Assembly (NCBI RefSeq): GCF_015690355.1
Contig: NZ_JADPRT010000010.1
Location: forward strand, 124,001 to 188,000
Length of the DNA: 64,000 bases
Direction: 5' to 3'
Source: Streptacidiphilus fuscans
GTDB lineage: Bacteria > Actinomycetota > Actinomycetes > Streptomycetales > Streptomycetaceae
The notes beneath the pieces were generated by a model. That model did no database searches and had not been told where the DNA came from. It saw nothing but the letters and a program-made list of their open reading frames with translations. Position 1 is the first letter of the stretch. Every line of letters starts with the position of its first letter. Shown here piece by piece: positions 30,978 through 38,881 of the stretch. The position numbers and the translations under genes were made by a program.

Positions 30978-31003
30978 GGGCCCCGACCCGAAGGTCGAGG
31001 CCC
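30978..31003 (-). terminator. UUCG-loop terminator after the DUF3040 gene
   Basis: On the minus strand GGGCCTCGACC, a TTCG tetraloop and GGTCGGGGCCC form an 11-bp stem with one mismatch, followed by TTTG. It lies about 40 nt downstream of the DUF3040 stop. The UUCG loop makes it very stable. Confidence 0.75.
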
Positions 31004-31041
31004 TGACGAAAGAGTGTGACGAAAGACGTTTCTGCGGCGGC

Positions 31042-31446
31042 TCAGAACCCGCCGCGCTGCTGCTCCTGACGGCGCTGCCAGCGCTGCTCCATCCGGTCGA
31101 CGATGCTGCCGCCACCGCCGCCGCGCTTCTTACGGCGCACCGGCCGCCCGGTCCGCGGGTCCACGGCCGCGAGCCGCGGAATGCGGCGCCAGGCGGTGAC
31201 CGCGAAGACCGCGCCCGCCAGCATCAGCACAAAACCGACGACGCTCACCCACTGCTGGTGCACGAAGAGGCCACCCATCAACAGGCCCACGCCGACCACG
31301 AAGCCTGCGACGGACGCGTAAACGGCGCGACGGGTCCGCGTGCGCAAGCCACTACCCTCGAGCGCCGTCGCGAACTTCGGGTCCTCGGCGTACAGCGCTC
31401 GCTCCATCTGCTCAAGCAGTCGCTGCTCGTGCTCCGAGAGCGGCAC
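31042..31446 (-). CDS. DUF3040 family membrane protein
   Basis: 134 residues. The N-terminal PLSEHEQRLLEQMERAL motif is diagnostic of DUF3040. Two transmembrane helices (about residues 40-62 and 66-85) follow, then a basic, Gly-rich and Arg/Gln-rich cytoplasmic tail. The GTG at 31446 has GGAGGA close upstream. Function unknown; such genes occur near division or DNA polymerase IV genes in actinobacteria. The 264 nt to dinB hold no recognisable gene. Confidence 0.92.
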   Translation of the reverse strand: MPLSEHEQRLLEQMERALYAEDPKFATALEGSGLRTRTRRAVYASVAGFVVGVGLLMGGLFVHQQWVSVVGFVLMLAGAVFAVTAWRRIPRLAAVDPRTGRPVRRKKRGGGGGSIVDRMEQRWQRRQEQQRGGF

Positions 31447-31710
31447 GTCGTCCTCCTCCTCTGGCCGCCGACGGCGCAAGCGCGCCGACCGGTTGACCAC
31501 CCCACCGCACGGCTCGGTTTCTCTTGATCCCGCTGTGATGCGTGTATGCCCCGGGTGGGCGGCCGTCATGCTTGCTGCCTTTACCCGAATCATACGGTTC
31601 ACCGTGGGTTTTTGGAGTGCCGTGCCGCATGTGCGGTACCTCTCTCCGGACACGCCGGAACGCCTCGGTGTGCCCTGTGAACGGGCGACACCAGTGAGAA
31701 GTTTCCGGCG

Positions 31711-32931
31711 TCAGGAAGTCCCCTTTCCGGCGTCCCCGCCCGGCTCCTTACCGACTTCTCTGCCCGGCTCCCTGGCCACTTCTCTGCCCGGCTCCAGCAG
31801 GCTCGCCGGACCGACCGAGGCCGTGCCGAACTTCGCCCGCACCCGGTCGACCGTCCGCTCCAGTTCGGACCAGCCGTGCTCACGCTCCCCCAGCGCCATC
31901 TGCTGCGGCCGGGCTCCCTGGCCCAGCCCCTCGACGCGCAGCCCGATCAACCGGATCCGGGCCCGGGCCAGGCCCATCCCGTCGAAGACCTGGACCGCCG
32001 TCGCGTAGAGGTCGTGCGCCAGGTCCACCGGCTCGGGCAGGGTCCGCGACCGAGTGACCGTGCGCAGGTCCGCGAAGCGCACCTTGACGGTGACCGTCCG
32101 CCCCGCGACTCCGGCGGCACGCAGCCGCGCGGCCGCGGACTCGGCCAGCCGCAGCAGCGTGGTCCGGATCAGCTCGTGCTCCGCCGAGACGTCGGCCGGG
32201 AAGGTCCGCTCCCCGCCCAGACTCCGCTCCGCGCGCTGCGGCACCACCGGCCTCAGGTCCTCACCCCGCGCGAACCGCGCCAACTGCTCTCCGGCGGCGG
32301 CGCCGACGATCCGCCGCAGCGTGTCCGGCGGCGTGGCCGCGAGGTCCGCGACGGTGGTCAGCCCGAACCGCGTCAGCGCGGCGGTGGTGCTGGGCCCGAC
32401 GCCGGGCAGGCGCGTCGCAGGCAGCGGCAGCAGGAACCCCGGCACCTCGGCGGGCGTCACCACCAGCAGTCCGTCGGGCTTGGCCGCGACCGAGGCCAGC
32501 TTGGCGATCAGCTTGTTCGGCCCGACGCCGACGGAGAGCGCGAGGCGCTGCTCCTGCCACACCCGCTCCCGCAGCAGTTCCGCGAGGACCCGCGGCCGGA
32601 ACGGCACCCCCGCGAGGTCGAGGTACGCCTCGTCCAGGGAGGCGGGTTCCACCTTGCGGGAGAACGAGGAGAGGACGGCCATGACATTGGCCGAGACGAC
32701 GGCGTACTCGTCCATGTCCGGCGCGACCACGACCAACTCCGGACACACCCGCCGCGCCCGCACGACGGGTTGCCCCGACTCCACGCCCGAGGCTCGCGCC
32801 TCGTACGACGCCGACATCACCACGCCCCGTGGGCCGGTGGCCCCCACCGCGACCGGCCTCCCGGCCAGCCCGGGACGACGCCGCTGCTCGACCGCGGCGT
32901 AGAAGGCGTCCAGATCCGCGTGCAGAATCAC
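31711..32931 (-). CDS. dinB: Y-family DNA polymerase IV (DinB)
   Basis: Translesion polymerase, 406 residues. Catalytic acidic residues are in place: D6 (HADLDAFY) and D100-E101 (SLDEAYLD), so it is a DinB and not an inactive ImuB. The helix-hairpin-helix LPGVGPSTTAAL and little-finger domain follow. QQMAL near the C terminus may be a clamp-binding motif. The extreme C terminus is a short imperfect repeat (EPGREV, EPGREVGKEPG) encoded by an 18-nt direct repeat. The GTG at 32931 is chosen because translation upstream would run through a poly-C tract. Last gene of the LexA-headed block. Confidence 0.94.
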   Translation of the reverse strand: MILHADLDAFYAAVEQRRRPGLAGRPVAVGATGPRGVVMSASYEARASGVESGQPVVRARRVCPELVVVAPDMDEYAVVSANVMAVLSSFSRKVEPASLDEAYLDLAGVPFRPRVLAELLRERVWQEQRLALSVGVGPNKLIAKLASVAAKPDGLLVVTPAEVPGFLLPLPATRLPGVGPSTTAALTRFGLTTVADLAATPPDTLRRIVGAAAGEQLARFARGEDLRPVVPQRAERSLGGERTFPADVSAEHELIRTTLLRLAESAAARLRAAGVAGRTVTVKVRFADLRTVTRSRTLPEPVDLAHDLYATAVQVFDGMGLARARIRLIGLRVEGLGQGARPQQMALGEREHGWSELERTVDRVRAKFGTASVGPASLLEPGREVAREPGREVGKEPGGDAGKGTS

Positions 32932-32943
32932 CGCGAGCCGCCT

Positions 32944-33019
32944 GTTGCAACCCCCAGGGGGGGGGGGGGGGGGGGGGGGGGCCCCGCCCCCCCCCCCCCC
33001 CGCCCCTGGGTAGTGCAAC
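32944..33019. repeat. Poly-G/poly-C tract with palindromic flanks
   Basis: Flanks GTTGCAAC and GTGCAAC, then CCCAGGGG and CCCCTGGG, enclose 25 consecutive G (32957-32981), CCCCG, 15 C (32987-33001) and GCCCC. The flanks match those of the hairpin repeat family (compare TTGCAA and CCAGGGGCGCGGGG at 57685-57710, and GTTGCAAC at 57801-57808). I infer a repeat copy whose strong hairpin was misread or collapsed in sequencing, rather than true homopolymers. It lies between the methyltransferase gene and dinB. Confidence 0.6.
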
Positions 33020-33054
33020 CACCTGCGGGAGCGCACGTACTGGCCTCTCGGGCG

Positions 33055-33786
33055 TCAGCCCAGCTCCGCCAGGACGTGCAGCTGCGTGGCCACCGCGTGG
33101 AACGACGGGTCCGCCGAGGCCGCCTGCTCCAGGGCGAGGAGAGCGTCGTGCGCCCCCGGTTCCGTGTCGACCAAGACACCCGGCACCAGGTCCGCGAAGA
33201 TCCGCACGCCGTGCACGGAGCGCACGCGCAGTCCCGCGCCGCGCGCCAGGGCGTCCAGCTCGTCGCTGGTGAAGCGCCGGGAGTCCGGCTTCTCGACGCC
33301 GGAAAGCGTCGCGCGGGCCTCGGCGAAGTGGCCGGAGAGGGCGCGGGCAAGGACCGCGCCGTTGCGGTTGGCAGCGAGGAGGCTGACCAGGCCGCCGTCG
33401 CGCAGGACCGCGGTGAGCTCGCGCAGCGACTCCGCCGGGTCGTCGACGACCTCGAGGACGCCGTGGCAGAGGACCGCGTCCATGCTGGCCGGCTCGACCT
33501 GCTGGGCCAAAGTGCTCGTGTCACCCTGTATCGCCCGGACCTGGCCAGTGACCCCGGCCTCCGCCGCGCGGCGTTCGAGGGCGAAGAGGGCGTCGGGGCT
33601 GGGGTCGACGACGGTGACCCGGTGGCCGAGGCTCGCGACGGGCACGGCGAAGTTGCCGGTGCCGCCGCCGGTGTCGAGGACGTCGAGGACCGGGCGGCCC
33701 AGCGACTCGGCCTTGCGGTCCAGCGCCGTACGCAGGACCTCCCACACCACGGCGGTCCGAAGGGCGCTGCGGGGACGCGTGTACAC
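33055..33786 (-). CDS. SAM-dependent methyltransferase (class I)
   Basis: 243 residues from the GTG at 33786, with GAGGAG 7 nt upstream. The SAM-binding loop LDTGGGTGNF is at residues 37-46, the acidic VVDPSPDAL follows, and the CHGVLEVVDD motif resembles class I small-molecule methyltransferases (Methyltransf_11 type, near SmtA/CmoM). Substrate unknown. It lies between dnaE2 (106 nt) and dinB (123 nt) on the same strand, so it may belong to the DNA damage block, though the gaps allow independent promoters. Confidence 0.85.
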   Translation of the reverse strand: MYTRPRSALRTAVVWEVLRTALDRKAESLGRPVLDVLDTGGGTGNFAVPVASLGHRVTVVDPSPDALFALERRAAEAGVTGQVRAIQGDTSTLAQQVEPASMDAVLCHGVLEVVDDPAESLRELTAVLRDGGLVSLLAANRNGAVLARALSGHFAEARATLSGVEKPDSRRFTSDELDALARGAGLRVRSVHGVRIFADLVPGVLVDTEPGAHDALLALEQAASADPSFHAVATQLHVLAELG

Positions 33787-33892
33787 GGTTGGGCTCCTCG
33801 GTTCGGCTGCGAGGTCTCGGCGATGGCGGCAACGAGGGTGGCAGCCATGGCCGGACAGCCCCACCCTATTGCCTTCCGCCGCTGCTCGGCGC

Positions 33893-36800
33893 TCATCCCG
33901 GGCTCCCCGGGCTGGTGTGCCACAGCTTGCGCGGGGCCTCCGCCGCGGGGACGCCGGGCGGCTTGAGATCGGCGTAGGGGGACATCCGGAACCCGCTCGG
34001 GTGCAGCATCACCCGACGCGGTGGAGCGGCCTCCAGCTCGGGGCGGGCGGCCAGCACCTCGCGGACCGCGTCCAGGCCCGCCTCGCGCCACAGTTCGTGC
34101 AGGGCGGTCAGCTCCCACGCGGCGGTGGCGGTGAGCGAGACGCCGCGCGGGCCGGTGCGGCGGATCACGCCGCGGACCAGCAGCAGCCAGGAGTGGAACA
34201 CCGTGGAGGCGTAGTGCTGCTGGGCGTCCTCGAACATGGCGAAGTCCAGCGGGCCGGTGGCGTCGTCGAGCGTGGCGAAGACGACCCGGACGCCGGTCCG
34301 CACCGGTGGGGTCTGGGTGGCCACCTTGACCCCGGCGATCAGGATCTCGCTGCGGTTGCGCTGCGTCAGCAGGTCGCGCGAGCGGACCGTGCCGAGCTCG
34401 TCGAGGAACCGCAGGTACGGGCTGAGCAGATGGGCGCTGTGGTCCAGGCCGAGCGCCTCGATCTCGCCGTGGATCAGCTCGGAGTCGGTCGGCGCGGGCA
34501 GCGCGGTCGGCCGGGCGGTGGTGTCCCCGGCGGTCTCCGCCAGCGCGTCGGCCAGCTCCAGCTGGGACGGGCCGGGGCGGCGCGGGCCCTTGGGCTTGGG
34601 GTCGGTGGCCGCGTGGAGCAGCAGGTCACGCCGGGTCAGCCCGGGGTGGAGCGCGTCCAGCGCGCCGGCCAGGACCAGGTTTTCCAGCGTCGGTTGTGAG
34701 GGCTCGGCGCGGCGACGGAAGTCGGCCAGGGAGGCGTAGGGCGCGCCCTCGCGCTCGCGGACGATCCGCTCCAGCTCGGCGTCGCTGATGCCCTTGACGT
34801 CGGCCAGCCCGATCCGCAGGGCGTCACCTTCGCCGGGGGTCTGCTCGCTCGTGACGCGCTCGACCGTGACGCGCTCGACCGTGTAGGAGGCCACGGAGTC
34901 GTTGACGCTGGGCGGCAGCACGGTGACGCCGAACTGGCGGGCGTCGTCGAGGATCAGCCGCTTCGGGTACATGCCGGGGTCGTGGGTGAGCAACCCGGCG
35001 TAGAAGGCGGCTGGGTGATGGGCCTTCAGCCAGGCGGACTGGTAGGTGGGCAGCGCGAAGGCGCCCGCGTGGGCCTTGCAGAAGCCGAAGGAGGCGAAGG
35101 CCTTGAGGATCTCCCAGACCCGCTCGACGACCGGCCGCGGATAGCCGCGGTGGTCGGCGGCCACGCAGAACCAGTCGCCGATCGCCTGCTGGCCCTTGAT
35201 GCTGCCGAGCAGCCGTCGGGACTGGTCGGCGCGGTCGAACCCGCAGCCGGTCATCTGCGCGATGATCCGGATGACCTGCTCGTGGAAGACCACCACGCCC
35301 TCGGTCTCGGCCAGGATCCCGCGCAGGTCGTCGTGGACGAAGACCGGATCGGCCCAGCCGTGGCGGGCGTTGAGGAAGGGGGTGACCATGTCGCTCTTGA
35401 CCGGGCCGGGACGGAACAGCGAGATGTCGATGATCAGGTCGCCGAAGGTCTCCGGCGCGAACTTGCCGATCAGCTCGCGCTGGCCGGGCGACTCGATCTG
35501 GAAGCAGCCGAGGGTGCGGGTGGAGCGGATCAGCTCGAAGGTGTCCGGGTCGTCCAGCGGTACTGCGTCCAGGTCGATCCGCTCGCCGCCCACCCGCACG
35601 GTCTCCGTCACGGCGTGCGCCATCGCGGACTGCATCCGCACGCCCAGGACGTCCAGTTTGAGCAGGCCGATCGCCTCCACGTCGTCCTTGTCGAACTGGC
35701 TCATCGGGTAGCGCTGGGCGGAGAGTTCGACCGGCGTGCGGTCGCGCAGGGTGCGGTCGGAGAGGAGCACGCCGCTGGGGTGCAGGGCGATGTGGCGGGG
35801 CAGGCCGTCCAGCTTCTCGACGATGTCGAAGAGGACCGCGAAGATGCCCTCCTCCAGCCGGGAGTGGCGCAGTTCGGGCAGGTCCCGCAGGGCCGCGCGG
35901 GCGTCGCGGGCGCGGATGTGCGGGAAGGCCTTGGCCACCGCGTCGATCTCCTGCGGCGGCAGGCCGAGGGCCGCGCCCGCGTCGCGGACGGCGTGGCGGA
36001 CCCGGTAGGTCTCCAGCATCGCCACACAGAGCGTCCGGTCGGAGCCGAAGCGATCGAGGATCAGGTCGTAGACCTCGGTGCGGCGGGCGGACTCGACGTC
36101 GAGGTCGATGTCGGGCAGGGAGGTGCGCTTGGCGGAGAGGAAACGCTCCATCAGCAGGCCGTGCGCCATCGGGTCGACGCCGGAGATGCCCAGCAGGTGG
36201 TTGACCAGACTGCCCGCGCCGGAGCCACGGGCCGCACAGCGGATGCCCGCGGCGCGGGTCAGGTCGACGACCTCGGCGACGGTGAGGAAGTACGGCTCGT
36301 AACCGAGGCCCTTGATCAGCGTCAGCTCGCTCTCCAGCCGCTCGGTGATCCGCTCGTGGGTCCTCCCGCTCGGGCTGCCGTAGCGGCGGGGGATGCCCGC
36401 CTCGCAGCGCTGCCGCAGCTCGCGTACCGCGCCCGCGCGGGTGGTGCCGAGGACGCCCGCCTCGGGCATGTGCATCGAGCCGAGGCCGATGTCGACGTGC
36501 GGGTCGAGCGCGCACAGCTCGGCGATCCGGCGGGTCTGCGCCAGCAGCGCGCGCACCTCGGAGGCGGTCCCGCACAGGTCGTGGGCGAGGGCGGCCATCT
36601 CCGGACCGGTCTTCAGGTACCCCTCGGCGTTGACCCGGTCCCGGGAGCGCAGCTCCAGCGGGACCAGGCGGCGGGCGGCGTCCAGCACGTCCGCGACCGG
36701 TGCGTCCTCCGGCACCGGGTAGCGGACCGCGTTGGTCAGCACGGCGGGCACGCCCACCTCGTGGGCCAGGCGCAGCAGCCGCTGCGCCGCCGCGCGGGAG

Positions 36801-37462
36801 GTGGGGTGGCCGGGCGGTGCGAGGTGGTGCACCACCTCGACCACCACGGCGTCCCCGCACGCCGCGCGCCAGCGCTGCAGCTCGGTCTTGGCCTCGGCGG
36901 TCCGCCCGGCCGCGGCAGCCCGCCCGACCACGGACTCCGCGCCGAGCAGCACGAACACGCCGTCCCCCGCGCGGGCCACCAGCTCGGGGTCGACCACCGG
37001 ACGACCGCGACGCTCCATGTCGTCCCCGTGTGCGGCGCTGACGAGCCGACAGAGCGCGGCCCACCCCGCCCGACGCCCGCGGGCCAGCACCACGACCCGC
37101 GGCGGACGCGCCGCGTCGGCGGCGGCCCGGTCCAGCTCGGCCCCGCCGGGGCCCTCGGTACGGCCGGCCACGCGACCTGCCGCTCGCCCCGTCGCTCGCC
37201 CCGTCACCCGACCTGTCACGCGGGCGTCCGTGCGCGGGTCGGCGCAGGCCAGGTCGGCGCCGACGATCGGCCGGATGCCGTGCTCGGCGCAGGCCTGGGC
37301 GAAGCGGACCGCACCGTAGAGGCCGTCCCGATCGGTGAGCCCGAGCGCGCCCATGCCCAGCTCGGCCGCGCGTTCGACCAGGGCGGCGGGCGTGGCGGTG
37401 CCGTAGCGCAGCGAGTAGCTGGAGGCCGTGTGCAGATGCACGAAGGAGTCCGTGGGGCTCAT
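33893..37462 (-). CDS. dnaE2: Error-prone DNA polymerase III alpha subunit (DnaE2 type)
   Basis: C-family polymerase used for mutagenic repair synthesis. 1189 residues. N-terminal PHP domain (HLHTASSYSL, GLTDRDGLYG, PIVGADL), palm with the catalytic aspartates D451 and D453 (LPDIDLD), fingers, helix-hairpin-helix and OB-fold region. A Thr-Gly-Arg-rich insertion (about residues 78-105) in the PHP domain is low in complexity. Length and neighbours fit DnaE2 rather than the replicative DnaE1. The ATG has GAGGAG 9 nt upstream. It follows the HEPN gene by 87 nt and the LexA box lies about 1.1 kb upstream, heading the operon. Confidence 0.9.
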   Translation of the reverse strand: MSPTDSFVHLHTASSYSLRYGTATPAALVERAAELGMGALGLTDRDGLYGAVRFAQACAEHGIRPIVGADLACADPRTDARVTGRVTGRATGRAAGRVAGRTEGPGGAELDRAAADAARPPRVVVLARGRRAGWAALCRLVSAAHGDDMERRGRPVVDPELVARAGDGVFVLLGAESVVGRAAAAGRTAEAKTELQRWRAACGDAVVVEVVHHLAPPGHPTSRAAAQRLLRLAHEVGVPAVLTNAVRYPVPEDAPVADVLDAARRLVPLELRSRDRVNAEGYLKTGPEMAALAHDLCGTASEVRALLAQTRRIAELCALDPHVDIGLGSMHMPEAGVLGTTRAGAVRELRQRCEAGIPRRYGSPSGRTHERITERLESELTLIKGLGYEPYFLTVAEVVDLTRAAGIRCAARGSGAGSLVNHLLGISGVDPMAHGLLMERFLSAKRTSLPDIDLDVESARRTEVYDLILDRFGSDRTLCVAMLETYRVRHAVRDAGAALGLPPQEIDAVAKAFPHIRARDARAALRDLPELRHSRLEEGIFAVLFDIVEKLDGLPRHIALHPSGVLLSDRTLRDRTPVELSAQRYPMSQFDKDDVEAIGLLKLDVLGVRMQSAMAHAVTETVRVGGERIDLDAVPLDDPDTFELIRSTRTLGCFQIESPGQRELIGKFAPETFGDLIIDISLFRPGPVKSDMVTPFLNARHGWADPVFVHDDLRGILAETEGVVVFHEQVIRIIAQMTGCGFDRADQSRRLLGSIKGQQAIGDWFCVAADHRGYPRPVVERVWEILKAFASFGFCKAHAGAFALPTYQSAWLKAHHPAAFYAGLLTHDPGMYPKRLILDDARQFGVTVLPPSVNDSVASYTVERVTVERVTSEQTPGEGDALRIGLADVKGISDAELERIVREREGAPYASLADFRRRAEPSQPTLENLVLAGALDALHPGLTRRDLLLHAATDPKPKGPRRPGPSQLELADALAETAGDTTARPTALPAPTDSELIHGEIEALGLDHSAHLLSPYLRFLDELGTVRSRDLLTQRNRSEILIAGVKVATQTPPVRTGVRVVFATLDDATGPLDFAMFEDAQQHYASTVFHSWLLLVRGVIRRTGPRGVSLTATAAWELTALHELWREAGLDAVREVLAARPELEAAPPRRVMLHPSGFRMSPYADLKPPGVPAAEAPRKLWHTSPGSPG

Positions 37463-37549
37463 GTGCTGCGACTCCTCTGGCGTGTCAGGTATGTCAGGCG
37501 TTGTGGGCCCCTCCCGATCCCGCCGATCGACGGCCGGCGTCAGCCGACG

Positions 37550-38182
37550 TCAGCCGGTGCGGGGCATCCCCTCCTCTCCCCCGAGGTCTCCGAGACCCCC
37601 GGAGCCCCCGAGGCCCCGCAGGTGCGGCTCCCGTGCGGCGGGGACCGCACCGCGGGCGATCAACCGCTGCACCATCCGCAGGAAGAGCGCGGTGTTGCGG
37701 ACCAGGTCGTCCGCGTCGCGGGCGCTGGCCGCCGAGGCGATCCCGGCCTCGGCGGCAGCGCGCTTGGAAGCGCCGGCGGCGTAGTAGAGCGCCCACTCCG
37801 TGAGCTCCGGCGCGACCTCGGGCAGGACCTCCCAGGCGCTGCGGATCCGCTTGCGCTTGCGCGCGTTCTCCTCCGGCTGCCCGCGCAGGGCGAGCACGGC
37901 CGCGGCGGCGCGCAGCGCGGCGAGATGCGTGAGGGCGTAGCGCTCCAACGGCCCCTGGAGCTCCCGCGCCTCGGCGAGCCCGCGCTGCGCCTGGGTCAGC
38001 AGGTCCACCGCGGCGGGCGGGGCGCCCGCCCGGCGCAGCACCGGATGGACGTCCTCCGGCCGGTGGTAGGGCATGCCCGATCCCGTGACGGGGCCGGGCA
38101 GTGGCAACTGCAGCACCCGCGCCCGCGCTTGGGCCCGCGCGCTTCCGTCCGTGCTGCTGTCGAAGTCTCCGGTGTCCCTCAT
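37550..38182 (-). CDS. SAV_6107 family HEPN domain protein
   Basis: 210 residues. The core (about 55-160) is an all-alpha, Ala/Leu-rich bundle recognisable as the SAV_6107-type HEPN domain, with the conserved RKRIRSAWEVLPEVAPEL and EWALYYAAGASKRAAAEAG-like segments. The N terminus is Arg/Ala-rich and the C terminus Gly-rich, both probably disordered. HEPN proteins are often RNases or protein-interaction helical bundles; no clear R-x4-6-H RNase motif is evident. GGGAGGG lies 8 nt before the ATG and it starts 17 nt after the DUF6504 stop, so the two are tightly linked and precede dnaE2. Confidence 0.85.
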   Translation of the reverse strand: MRDTGDFDSSTDGSARAQARARVLQLPLPGPVTGSGMPYHRPEDVHPVLRRAGAPPAAVDLLTQAQRGLAEARELQGPLERYALTHLAALRAAAAVLALRGQPEENARKRKRIRSAWEVLPEVAPELTEWALYYAAGASKRAAAEAGIASAASARDADDLVRNTALFLRMVQRLIARGAVPAAREPHLRGLGGSGGLGDLGGEEGMPRTG

Positions 38183-38199
38183 GACGTACGCCCTCCCGT

Positions 38200-38538
38200 T
38201 CAGTCCGTCGTACTGGTGAGGGTCCAGCGGTCGGCGCTGCGGTCGAAGCTGAGGTCGTAGACGCCGGGGGCGAAGCAGCGGCCGGGGCTGGCCTCGACCC
38301 GCCACACCTCCCGCTCGGTCCGGTCCAGCGGCCGGGCGGCTGCCGTCCCCGCAGAGCCGGAGGCGGAGGCGTGGACGGCAGGGAACGAGGCCGTGCGGGC
38401 CTCCTCCCACCACGCGCCGCTCTCCTTCCAGTGCCCCAGCACCTCGCGTACCGCGTACACCTTGTCGCGCCAGAGGAAGTGCGTGGGCAGCCCCGTACCG
38501 CCGCGCACCTCGACCAGGTCCGCACGCTTTCTGCTCAC
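38200..38538 (-). CDS. DUF6504 family protein
   Basis: 112 residues, small beta-rich protein with many aromatic residues (HFLWRDKVYAVREVLGHW, then WRVEAS and YDLSFD). I recognise it as the DUF6504 type that accompanies DnaE2 or Y-family polymerases in Streptomyces. Function unknown. The GTG at 38538 has AAGGAGG 6-7 nt upstream; an ATG eight codons earlier is possible. First gene after the LexA box at 38562-38583. Confidence 0.82.
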   Translation of the reverse strand: MSRKRADLVEVRGGTGLPTHFLWRDKVYAVREVLGHWKESGAWWEEARTASFPAVHASASGSAGTAAARPLDRTEREVWRVEASPGRCFAPGVYDLSFDRSADRWTLTSTTD

Positions 38539-38561
38539 CGCGCTGCCTCCTTCGCCATCCA

Positions 38562-38583
38562 TGTTCGAACTTTCGTTCGAACA
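38562..38583. promoter_or_regulatory. LexA (SOS) box heading the polymerase operon
   Basis: Perfect 22-nt inverted repeat TGTTCGAAC-TTTC-GTTCGAACA, containing the actinobacterial/Gram-positive SOS consensus TCGAAC-N4-GTTCGA. On the minus strand it sits right after a promoter made of TTGACG (38614-38619) and TACTCT (38589-38594; 19-nt spacer), so LexA would cover the start of transcription. It is 24 nt upstream of the DUF6504 start codon. Confidence 0.93.
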
Positions 38584-38688
38584 TCTCCAGAGTAACCCGC
38601 CGGACCGGAGCCGCGTCAACGCCGAATCGCCCATGCGACCGACCACACGGCCCCTCCATTCGCCATGCTCCTCCGCACCACTGACAAA

Positions 38689-38832
38689 GCCGTGGGGGGG
38701 GGGCCCCCCCGGGGCCCCCCCCCCCGCGGGGGGGAGCCACGCCCCCGGGGCCCGCCCCCCCCTCCCCCCCGCCCCCCCCCCCCCCCCCCCCGCGGGGGGG
38801 GGGCCCCCCCCCCGGGCCCCCCCCCCCACGGC
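38689..38832. repeat. 144-nt G/C homopolymer tract with palindromic flanks
   Basis: Almost entirely runs of G and C (up to 22 C in a row), bounded by GCCGTGGGGGG and CCCCCCACGGC, which are complementary. It fills the gap between the SOS operon promoter and the methyltransferase gene. No coding capacity. Such composition is unlike anything else nearby and may reflect unresolved sequencing of a hairpin. The remaining 38584-38688 holds only the operon promoter. Confidence 0.7.
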
Positions 38833-38881
38833 GGAGAGAAGCATCGCCGCTGGTCAGCGACGTGACGCGGCGATGCGAGGA

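Noticed and set aside
31711-32931. ImuB identity for the Y-family polymerase
   Set aside because: The catalytic Asp and Asp-Glu residues are intact, whereas ImuB proteins lack them.
32932-33036. N-terminal extension of DinB through the poly-C tract
   Set aside because: Gives a run of Gly and Pro unlike any Pol IV; the family start is the GTG at 32931.
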